Positions 6,956 to 12,379 of a stretch of DNA of 13,247 bases are shown piece after piece. Within the stretch, counting starts at the first letter, position 1. Every line of letters starts with the position of its first letter. A program made the position numbers and the translations under genes. Under the pieces are notes generated by a model. It was not told the origin of the DNA. It did no database searches and was given only the letters and a program-made list of their open reading frames with translations. This DNA is from Candidatus Delongbacteria bacterium (lineage in GTDB: Bacteria; Delongbacteria; UBA4055): the NCBI GenBank assembly GCA_016938535.1, contig JAFGUL010000126.1:1-13247 (forward strand). Reading direction: 5' to 3'.

Positions 6956-8179
6956 ATGGCGCAAAGAGAGCTAAAATATCCCATAGACTTCAAAAAAGAA
7001 GTCTGCCTGTATGCAAAGAAGGAGAATATCAAGGATGCCGCGGCTGTTTATGGCGTTCACTCAAACACCGTTTCAAGATGGTTGAAAAAATACAGGTTAA
7101 AAGGCATAAAAGGGTTTATTGTCAAAAGGAAAGATACTCAGTTAACCAAGCTCGATAACAAAACACTCGAAAAGATCGTCCGGTACAAGAAAAAGAATCC
7201 AAAATCCACACTTGAACAGATAAAGGAAAAATACAAGCTTGACTGTCACTTAAGCCTAATAAGCAGAAAGCTGAGAAAGGTAACAGCCGCAAAATCGAAA
7301 TCGCCAATGGAATCCGTCATATTCAAACTGAAAGTTATCAAGCATACTTTAGTCTCGGGTGATCCGAGGACAGTTTACAGATTCTCTATTCATTCATGCG
7401 GGGGAAAACTGCTCTCGATAGGATTTACCGATTCATATTATTCCGAAAACATCTGCTTTTTTATAAGATACTCTTTTGAAAGACTCAAGGCATTAAAGAA
7501 ATTCAGCGGTGTGAAAACCATATTTGCTTCTGTCAAATGCATTAAACCAAGAGATTATGTAAATATTGTCAGATCAGGTTTTAAAACAGAACTGAAATTC
7601 CTCTCGAAGAAAGATAACTTATCGTGTGCAGAAGGTGATATTGACCATACCGGAAGTGATATTGAACCATCCATTGAGGAATCTTTCGAAAAAATACTTA
7701 AAAATTACATCGGGTCAGATTTTCAAAATGTCCTTTTAGCCTCTGTTGTCGATGTAAGAAAGCTTGCCGGTAAAATGCGGAATAATTCAAGCTGGAACGA
7801 GCTCCCGATGCCTTCCGAAACAAAAAGATCTCTTTACTCTTTACTTAGAAGTATAAAATCTAAAGGCGATAAGGCCGTGATGGAATTTGATTTCGACTCT
7901 GCAAAAAAAGAGTACGATAAAGCCTATTCGGTAATAAGCAGCTTAGAAATCGGCGATAAAATGCTCCTGAATACAGTTCTTTTGGATAAAGCTAAATTGT
8001 TCTACAGTATTGAAAATTATCACGCAGCTCTTATGCTTTTCAGGGATTGCATGAAAGTATCGAAAAAGAACGGCGCAGAAAAAGAGCTGGCAGATTCATA
8101 CTATTACATCGGACTCATACATAAGCATTTTCAGAACATAAAAGGTGCAGTAAAATATTTTACACTTTCGGCAGCGTAA
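6956..8179 (+). CDS. HTH / decayed integrase-like / TPR regulator-like protein, N-terminal part (407 aa)
   Basis: Residues 8-50 form a transposase-type helix-turn-helix (DAAAVYGVHSNTVSRWLKKY), and 60-108 a second helical DNA-binding unit as in IS481/IS3-type transposases. Residues about 120-215 resemble the first half of an rve integrase core. The catalytic acidic residues are not there: HS stands where the first DD is expected, and no DNG motif follows. From about 300 on, TPR-like helices begin (AKKEYDKAYS, AALMLFRDCMKVS, ADSYYYIGLIHKHFQNIKGAVKYF). The protein probably binds DNA and senses a partner through its TPRs. Translation stops at TAA 8177-8179 in the middle of a TPR, and the same frame continues to 9109. 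The start at 6956 is preferred because the open frame further upstream runs back into the tRNA gene. Confidence 0.7.
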   Translation: MAQRELKYPIDFKKEVCLYAKKENIKDAAAVYGVHSNTVSRWLKKYRLKGIKGFIVKRKDTQLTKLDNKTLEKIVRYKKKNPKSTLEQIKEKYKLDCHLSLISRKLRKVTAAKSKSPMESVIFKLKVIKHTLVSGDPRTVYRFSIHSCGGKLLSIGFTDSYYSENICFFIRYSFERLKALKKFSGVKTIFASVKCIKPRDYVNIVRSGFKTELKFLSKKDNLSCAEGDIDHTGSDIEPSIEESFEKILKNYIGSDFQNVLLASVVDVRKLAGKMRNNSSWNELPMPSETKRSLYSLLRSIKSKGDKAVMEFDFDSAKKEYDKAYSVISSLEIGDKMLLNTVLLDKAKLFYSIENYHAALMLFRDCMKVSKKNGAEKELADSYYYIGLIHKHFQNIKGAVKYFTLSAA

Positions 8180-8212
8180 CTTAAAGGCAAAAAAGATCCG
8201 GTTTCAGCCTGT

Positions 8213-9109
8213 ATGCATTACAGGGCGAAGTACAGAAGATATCTGTCAGAAGAAAAATTCAAAAAAGCAGAAGAATACAGCCGCCTGTATTACGAAGCCG
8301 CGCTGAAAACAGAAGACCCCAAGCTTATAGGAAACTGTCTGAGCACAAGGGGTGCGTATCTGTATGGGAAAGATAGTTTTATAGAGTATGAAACTACTTT
8401 ACTAGAATCAAAAAATTACAACCTGAGTCATAGAAATTTGCACGATGCCTGTAATGATATTTCTAATTTGCTGAGTCTTTACACATACTCGATAGATAAG
8501 GATTTTCAAATTATCGAAGAACTTGTATCCGAACTTGATTCTGTTTCAAGAAAAACCGGTAATTATCAGCAAAAATACAACTCTTTACTCAGGCTTGCTA
8601 TTTATTATTTTACAAAAGGCGAACTCCTTAAATCCGAGAATTTATTTCTTGTTTCATTGTCAGGTACAAAAAAATATTTGAGTCAAGAATCTGTTTTTAC
8701 TAATTTATACTATCTCGGAAGGATATACTTCGACAGAGAAGAATATTCAAAGGCAGTAAGATATTTGTTAGCTTTGGCTAGAGACACAAAAAAATACGAC
8801 AATAAAGTGTATATGTTCCACTCTTACAGAATGCTGACAAAGATTTTCATCATCAGAAAAGATCATAAAAGAGCGGTGGGTCTGATAAATAAGGTGATCG
8901 TGCTAGCTAAACAACTTAATTTAACTTATGCGAGCGGTGAGTTTTTTGATTACTATGGTGATATATGCAGAACTAAGAACATGGAAAGAAAAGCACTTTA
9001 TAATTATTATCAGGCAATAAAGTATTTTGAGAGGTTCAGCATAGATAATAATTATGACCTGTCAGAAAAAATCATCGGAATTAAATCAAAAATAGAATGC
9101 TGTAAATAG
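8213..9109 (+). CDS. TPR-repeat continuation of the HTH-TPR protein (298 aa from first ATG)
   Basis: This is an all-helical TPR array. Recognisable helix pairs include FKKAEEYSRLYYEAA, NLYYLGRIYFDREEYSKAVRYLLALA, FHSYRMLTKIFIIRKDHKRAVGLI and FFDYYGDICRTKNMERKALYNYYQAI. It lies in the same frame as the preceding gene, separated only by TAA 8177-8179 and eleven sense codons. No SD precedes ATG 8213. The simplest view is that the two parts are one 717-codon gene with a nonsense mutation. Reinitiation or stop readthrough are alternatives. The rest of the frame is intact, so decay, if any, is recent. By its architecture the full protein would be an HTH-TPR sensor-regulator. Confidence 0.65.
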   Translation: MHYRAKYRRYLSEEKFKKAEEYSRLYYEAALKTEDPKLIGNCLSTRGAYLYGKDSFIEYETTLLESKNYNLSHRNLHDACNDISNLLSLYTYSIDKDFQIIEELVSELDSVSRKTGNYQQKYNSLLRLAIYYFTKGELLKSENLFLVSLSGTKKYLSQESVFTNLYYLGRIYFDREEYSKAVRYLLALARDTKKYDNKVYMFHSYRMLTKIFIIRKDHKRAVGLINKVIVLAKQLNLTYASGEFFDYYGDICRTKNMERKALYNYYQAIKYFERFSIDNNYDLSEKIIGIKSKIECCK

Positions 9110-9172
9110 CTTTTATTTATAATAATAACTCAATAAAGATATAAGAAATCAACTATCTAAGTATGTAAAATA

Positions 9173-9234
9173 CGCTCCCTGTTTACAAAAGAACTTTTAT
9201 TGACTAATTTTTCATCATAAAAAACTGGGGAGTG
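9173..9234 (+). promoter_or_regulatory. Hairpin that could sequester the SD of the secreted peptide gene
   Basis: CGCTCCCTGTTT (9173-9184) can pair with AAACTGGGGAGTG (9222-9234) to give about twelve pairs with one bulged T and two G-U pairs, around a 37-base loop. The 3' arm contains the GGGGAG SD of the 55-residue peptide. It could control translation, or the inverted repeat may be a protein-binding site. A TTGACT at 9200-9205 lies in the loop. Confidence 0.45.
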
Positions 9235-9238
9235 TATT

Positions 9239-9406
9239 ATGAAAAAGTTTATTCTGTTGGTGATGTTGGCTGTTTCGATCTTTACAAGCACAGCTTTCAG
9301 TTATGTCAGTCCTTATCCTGACTGGGAATGGGTTGACGGAACATGGGTTTACACCGGAACTGAACCGGATCCGATTCCGCCTCCAAAACCTCCAATTAAT
9401 GGATAA
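9239..9406 (+). CDS. Small secreted proline-rich peptide (55 aa)
   Basis: Below the usual ORF length cut-off but well supported. GGGGAG (9227-9232) lies six bases before the ATG. The product starts with MKK, a hydrophobic core (FILLVMLAVSIF) and a plausible signal-peptidase site after STAFS (residue 21). The mature peptide would be 34 residues, rich in Trp, Asp and Pro (PDWEWVDGTWVYTG, then PIPPPKPP), with no cysteine. I do not recognise a family. It sits 129 bases downstream of the HTH-TPR gene and 25 bases before the KTSC-like gene, so it heads the following operon. By position it could be the signal sensed by the TPR protein. A small envelope peptide is equally possible. Confidence 0.7.
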   Translation: MKKFILLVMLAVSIFTSTAFSYVSPYPDWEWVDGTWVYTGTEPDPIPPPKPPING

Positions 9407-9431
9407 TAATTTTATTCAACGGAGTTCCAAG

Positions 9432-9650
9432 ATGAAACCTTATCCCGATATTAACGGAGATTCAAGCGTTTTGAGCTATATGATCGGTGAGGATTACATT
9501 ATCCTTAAGTTGATGGGAATCCAGCATGTGTTCGTTTACAGCTACAAAAAGGCCGGTCGGGAGCATGTTGAGCAAATGAAGGTATTGGCGCAGCTTGGAG
9601 ACGGTCTCGATAAGTATGTTAATGAAAATGTTAAGGATCTGCACGATTAG
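9432..9650 (+). CDS. KTSC-domain-like small protein (72 aa)
   Basis: The sequence matches the general pattern of KTSC-domain proteins: VLSYMIGEDYIILKL, a YSYKKAG turn, then MKVLAQLGDGLDKYVNENVK. These are short soluble proteins of uncertain role, sometimes encoded near lysyl-tRNA-synthetase-like or accessory genes. The start at 9432 is chosen because GGAG (9421-9424) sits seven bases upstream. The longer open frame from 9303 would overlap the peptide gene and has no SD. It belongs to the tight operon peptide - KTSC - unknown - AraC-type - AraC-type, with eight bases to the next gene. Confidence 0.7.
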   Translation: MKPYPDINGDSSVLSYMIGEDYIILKLMGIQHVFVYSYKKAGREHVEQMKVLAQLGDGLDKYVNENVKDLHD

Positions 9651-9658
9651 AAGGTGAA

Positions 9659-10021
9659 ATGAAAGATATGATTCAAGAGGATTATGACAGGTTTTTATGG
9701 CTGACTTTCAAGGCGGATGTTTATACGGTGAACATACTTTTCGATTCAACCGATATTGATTGTCCATTCAATACCAGAGCTTATAAAATGAGAAAATTAT
9801 GTGCTCTTTTGTCTTCAAAAATAAACAACATGCTCTGTGATGTGAAGGGATTTAAGAATGTGAATCTATATGCGAGGAAGAATCTGATCTTTTCTTTGAA
9901 CGGTACAAGTGTTCCCGATACAATAGCGGCTGTTATCAAAGCAAAATATCCTGAATTCTATCTGGATGAAAAAAATATTATCAATGATTATGAGGGATGC
10001 AATGTTCAAATCAATGTCTGA
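9659..10021 (+). CDS. Protein of unknown function (120 aa)
   Basis: I do not recognise this protein. It is soluble, without signal peptide or membrane segment, and looks mixed alpha/beta (FLWLTFKADVYTVNILFD, a basic helix around KMRKLCALLSSKINNML, then NVNLYARKNLIFSLNG). It starts eight bases after the KTSC-like gene. AAGGTG (9651-9656) is only two bases before ATG 9659 and eleven before the in-frame ATG 9668, so the real start could be either. Its 3' end overlaps the next gene by 20 bases, implying translational coupling with the AraC-type regulator. Confidence 0.6.
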   Translation: MKDMIQEDYDRFLWLTFKADVYTVNILFDSTDIDCPFNTRAYKMRKLCALLSSKINNMLCDVKGFKNVNLYARKNLIFSLNGTSVPDTIAAVIKAKYPEFYLDEKNIINDYEGCNVQINV

Positions 10022-10337
10022 TAAAGAATTCTGCGCAATTGTACATGCGATACTTTCGGGCAACTCCGTCAAAGATATATGCATTAAAAAAGAACTTGAG
10101 GGGTATTTCGGAAGAAGTTTCTCTTCGATAAGCCAAAGGTACCGGAGATGCATGAGACTCTCGATATTTGCCGCCCATGACCGGATAGTTGCAGCGAAAG
10201 CTAAAAGAATGCTTAAGAAAAGACAGTGTTGCGAAGTGCAGTACGACCTCGGCTTTAAGAACGAATCATACTTTTCGAGATGGTTCAGAAAGCATACCGG
10301 TACCAATCCGGGGGACTACAGAAGTCAAAAAATATGA
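10002..10337 (+). CDS. Stand-alone AraC-type HTH protein, copy 1 (111 aa)
   Basis: The C-terminal half is a canonical second AraC/XylS helix-turn-helix: VQYDLGFKNESYFSRWFRKH followed by TGTNPGDYR. The preceding segment (FSSISQRYRR, then a helix with AAKAKRML) fits a diverged first HTH and linker helix. The usual N-terminal sensor domain is absent: the protein is little more than the DNA-binding half of a normal 250-300 residue AraC regulator. The start at 10002 is chosen because GAGGG (9992-9996) lies five bases upstream and it aligns with the start of the next paralogue (MF..(I/M)(S/T)D(K/E)EFC). Upstream in-frame starts would extend it further into the previous gene. It is probably cytoplasmic and co-transcribed with its neighbours. 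Confidence 0.75.
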   Translation: MFKSMSDKEFCAIVHAILSGNSVKDICIKKELEGYFGRSFSSISQRYRRCMRLSIFAAHDRIVAAKAKRMLKKRQCCEVQYDLGFKNESYFSRWFRKHTGTNPGDYRSQKI

Positions 10338-10351
10338 GGGGTGTATAAACA

Positions 10352-10714
10352 ATGTTTCACAAGATCACAGATGAAGAATTCTGCAATTTGGTACATGAAG
10401 TACTGAACGAACATTTAGATATCGGCACAGAATTCCAGATAAAGTTCGAGGAGAAATTCGAAAAGAGCTATCCGATGATAAGACAACGGTACAAGAGAAC
10501 AAAGAAGCAGACCATCAAGGCAACGCATGAAGAGCTCAGATTCAATTACGCTAAAGAAAAACTAAAAGAATTCAAATGCTTTGAAGTAATGAGCGATCTC
10601 GGCTATAAATACGAATCCAATTTTTCGAAGTGGTTCAGAAAACACGCAGGCATGAACCCGTCCGAATATCAGGCAAAAATAACTAGTCGCAATCAAAATG
10701 AATTGCCAGATTGA
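10352..10714 (+). CDS. Stand-alone AraC-type HTH protein, copy 2 (120 aa)
   Basis: A paralogue of the preceding gene, similar along its whole length: DEEFCNLVHEVL against DKEFCAIVHAIL, MIRQRYKR against SISQRYRR, and MSDLGYKYESNFSKWFRKH against VQYDLGFKNESYFSRWFRKH. It carries the AraC signature ending MNPSEYQ. Like copy 1 it lacks a ligand-binding domain. GAGGGG (10336-10341) lies ten bases before the ATG. The last ten residues (TSRNQNELPD) have no counterpart in copy 1 and are encoded within or next to a degenerate repeat tract, so the original C-terminus may have been replaced. The two could form a heterodimer or bind neighbouring half-sites. That is inference. Confidence 0.75.
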   Translation: MFHKITDEEFCNLVHEVLNEHLDIGTEFQIKFEEKFEKSYPMIRQRYKRTKKQTIKATHEELRFNYAKEKLKEFKCFEVMSDLGYKYESNFSKWFRKHAGMNPSEYQAKITSRNQNELPD

Positions 10715-10750
10715 ATTGGTAAAACGGATTGTCATTTTGAATTGGCGAAA
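10699..10750 (+). repeat. Degenerate 26-base tandem repeat with 13-base periodicity
   Basis: Two 26-base units (10699-10724 and 10725-10750) match at about 19 of 26 positions. The heptamer TGAATTG recurs at 10699, 10712 and 10738, with CGGATTG at 10725, so the step is 13 bases. The stop codon of the second AraC-type gene lies inside it. It may be a remnant of an insertion-sequence end or a cluster of protein-binding sites. Confidence 0.45.
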
Positions 10751-10767
10751 TTGACCCGTCAAAAAAG

Positions 10768-10796
10768 TTGACTTTGAGCAAGCGCACCGGTAAATT
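10768..10796 (+). promoter_or_regulatory. Putative promoter of the six-bladed beta-propeller gene
   Basis: TTGACT (10768-10773) and TAAATT (10791-10796) are separated by 17 bases. The predicted start near 10803 leaves a leader of about 46 bases before ATG 10849. Confidence 0.45.
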
Positions 10797-10848
10797 ATGA
10801 GTGGATCAACAATATTAACTTGATTGCATGTAAAAATTAGGAAAGAAA

Positions 10849-11952
10849 ATGACTCAAAGCATAAATGAAATAATGATTTTACTATTGATTTTAGTGGTGA
10901 ATGTAAATTTTTTACACTCAGAAGAAACTTACAAAGTTGATATTGACAGCAAAGGTGTAAAAACATACTATAGCAAGAAACCTGCTGACCCGAATTTCAA
11001 AATTCAGCTTGAACAGATTGGAGTGATTACTTTCGATTATCTCGACAGCCTTGAAGCAGGCAGATTTACGGTTTATGATTTTGATTTTGATAAAGATGAA
11101 AATATAATAATATTAGACCATAACAGAATGTGGAAATTCAATAAAAACGGGAACTACATAAATCGTTGGTCACGCCAGGGACATGGTCCGGGAGAAATAA
11201 CCAATCCACGTAGTTTTTATATCTTAAATGATACTATTCATGTTGTAGATTCGCCCAAAATCAAGAAATTTGATATTAATGGCAACTTCATAAGTGATAT
11301 TAATGTTGTAAATTATTCAGAATTCCCGAGTAATATTTTTGCAGTTTGTAATAGCTATATGCTTGGCAAAAAAGTAGGTTTTGATGTCGAAACAAAAATG
11401 AAGACAGACAAAATCATGATGTATGATCATCAAGAACTCAGGGTTATAAAAACATTATTTGAAAGAGAGTATAAAAAGAAAGGCTCGATGTTCAGCCGTG
11501 ATGATTATTTCCTTTATACCGGTGACGAAAAAGAATTCTTTATTGTTAATAACAGTTACGATGAATATAAGATCGACTGCTTCGATTCGAAATCAGGTAA
11601 ACTTAAATATAAGATCAGAAAAAATCATATCAGAGTTAAAAATAATGAGGAAGAAAAAAAACATCGCGGTGTTTACGAAGGAAAGGAGATTATTGTTACT
11701 ACAGGCGGCGAAAAGCTGAAAGAATCCATCAACTGGATATATTACGATAAGTACGGCAGGCTGTGGGTAGACTCTAAAAATATCCATGAAGAAGAACCGG
11801 GATTGCATTTCGATATCTTCAAAGATGGTGTATTCCTGAATAGAATCAAACTAGATCTGCCATTAGAAAATCCTTGGGGATTCATCTTAAACAGGAATAA
11901 AATATTAATTCGTGATGATGAAAGCGATGTGCATATTTACGAGTTTGATTAA
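10849..11952 (+). CDS. Secreted six-bladed beta-propeller protein (367 aa)
   Basis: The N-terminus has a hydrophobic segment (IMILLLILVVNVNFLHS, about residues 8-24) consistent with a signal peptide without lipobox. The rest shows NHL-like/six-bladed beta-propeller repeats common in FCB bacteria: YDFDFDKDENIIILD, then MWKFNKNGNYINRWSRQGHGPGE with the typical GxGPGE turn, IHVVDSPKIKKFDINGNFI, and later YYDKYGRLWVDS. Such proteins are usually periplasmic or surface-bound, and their ligands are mostly unknown. An AGGAAAG SD (10839-10845) precedes the ATG. In Bacteroidetes, propellers of this kind are often encoded beside small exported or modified peptides, and here a double-glycine peptide gene follows 93 bases later. 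Whether the two act together cannot be told from sequence. Confidence 0.8.
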   Translation: MTQSINEIMILLLILVVNVNFLHSEETYKVDIDSKGVKTYYSKKPADPNFKIQLEQIGVITFDYLDSLEAGRFTVYDFDFDKDENIIILDHNRMWKFNKNGNYINRWSRQGHGPGEITNPRSFYILNDTIHVVDSPKIKKFDINGNFISDINVVNYSEFPSNIFAVCNSYMLGKKVGFDVETKMKTDKIMMYDHQELRVIKTLFEREYKKKGSMFSRDDYFLYTGDEKEFFIVNNSYDEYKIDCFDSKSGKLKYKIRKNHIRVKNNEEEKKHRGVYEGKEIIVTTGGEKLKESINWIYYDKYGRLWVDSKNIHEEEPGLHFDIFKDGVFLNRIKLDLPLENPWGFILNRNKILIRDDESDVHIYEFD

Positions 11953-11988
11953 TGTTGTCAAAGCTAGTACATATTTCACATTAAAATG

Positions 11989-12013
11989 CTATATTTTGTG
12001 CCGGCAAATATAG
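11989..12013 (+). promoter_or_regulatory. Inverted repeat upstream of the peptide precursor, possible operator
   Basis: CTATATTT (11989-11996) and AAATATAG (12006-12013) are perfect eight-base arms around a nine-base spacer, 33 bases before the precursor ATG. The left arm also resembles a TATATT -10 box, so a bound regulator would block the promoter. No matching -35 at a good distance was found. Confidence 0.4.
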
Positions 12014-12045
12014 AAATAACAAAAAAATAAAAAAAGAGGTGAAGA

Positions 12046-12231
12046 ATGGGAAAAAAGCTAAACCTGCTAGCTTTAGCAGAAAATGAAATGAGATCCATAA
12101 ATGGTGGTTATGGCGATCTAGGTATGGAATGTCAAGGTGTATGGCATTCTTGCGATTCAAATGTTGATTGGTACGATAATGTAATTGATGGCATTACCGG
12201 TGTTCCGACAGAACCCAAACCAACAAAATAA
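12046..12231 (+). CDS. RiPP precursor peptide with double-glycine leader, GG-Bacteroidales-like (61 aa)
   Basis: The first 21 residues (MGKKLNLLALAENEMRSINGG) look like the leader of natural-product precursors of the GG-Bacteroidales kind: a short amphipathic L/N/E-rich leader ending in GG. Cleavage after G21 by a C39-type peptidase-transporter would release a 40-residue core with two cysteines (C29 and C36, in CQGVWHSC), two tryptophans and an acidic middle, ending PTEPKPTK. A strong SD (AGAGGTGAAG) precedes the ATG. The next gene on this strand is the radical SAM enzyme expected to modify it. The modification type is unknown; thioether or other side-chain cross-links are typical of these enzymes. 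No exporter gene is seen before the window ends. Confidence 0.75.
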   Translation: MGKKLNLLALAENEMRSINGGYGDLGMECQGVWHSCDSNVDWYDNVIDGITGVPTEPKPTK

Positions 12232-12240
12232 GCATGAAGA

Positions 12241-12274
12241 GAATTAGCTCAATGAGCTCAATTCAAATTTTTTT
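12241..12274 (+). terminator. Intrinsic terminator after the precursor peptide gene
   Basis: GAATTAGCTC (12241-12250) pairs with GAGCTCAATTC (12254-12264) with one bulged C, followed by AAA and seven T residues (12268-12274). It lies nine bases after the stop codon and should make the short precursor transcript predominant. Confidence 0.65.
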
Positions 12275-12285
12275 CATGTAGTTTG

Positions 12286-12346
12286 AAACCGAGATCCTTG
12301 CGTTTACTTTTATTTCCGATTTTAAGTTCCAAGGATCTCAGTTTTT
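12286..12346 (+). terminator. Second terminator-like long hairpin before the maturase gene
   Basis: GAGATCCTTG (12291-12300) and CAAGGATCTC (12330-12339) form a perfect ten-pair stem. It is extended by AAAC/GTTT across one C-A mismatch, with a 29-base loop and a T run (12342-12346). It may be a second terminator or an attenuator that sets the ratio of maturase to precursor. Confidence 0.55.
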
Positions 12347-12379
12347 ATTAGGTAATACAATATCGTTGGAGTGATTAAT

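Noticed and set aside
8177..8179. Stop recoding by the nearby tRNA-Sec
   Set aside because: The codon is TAA; selenocysteine is inserted at TGA.
9303..9431. Longer start for the KTSC-like gene
   Set aside because: It overlaps the peptide gene in another frame, and the correctly spaced SD GGAG serves ATG 9432.
9966..10001. Longer start for AraC-type copy 1
   Set aside because: GAGGG fits ATG 10002, and the paralogue aligns from that methionine.
9866..10306. 146-codon minus-strand frame opposite the unknown protein and AraC-type copy 1
   Set aside because: Antisense shadow of two well-supported genes, with no recognisable domain.
10699..10750. CRISPR array or plasmid-type iterons
   Set aside because: Units are too few and degenerate, with no spacers, Cas genes or replication initiator nearby.
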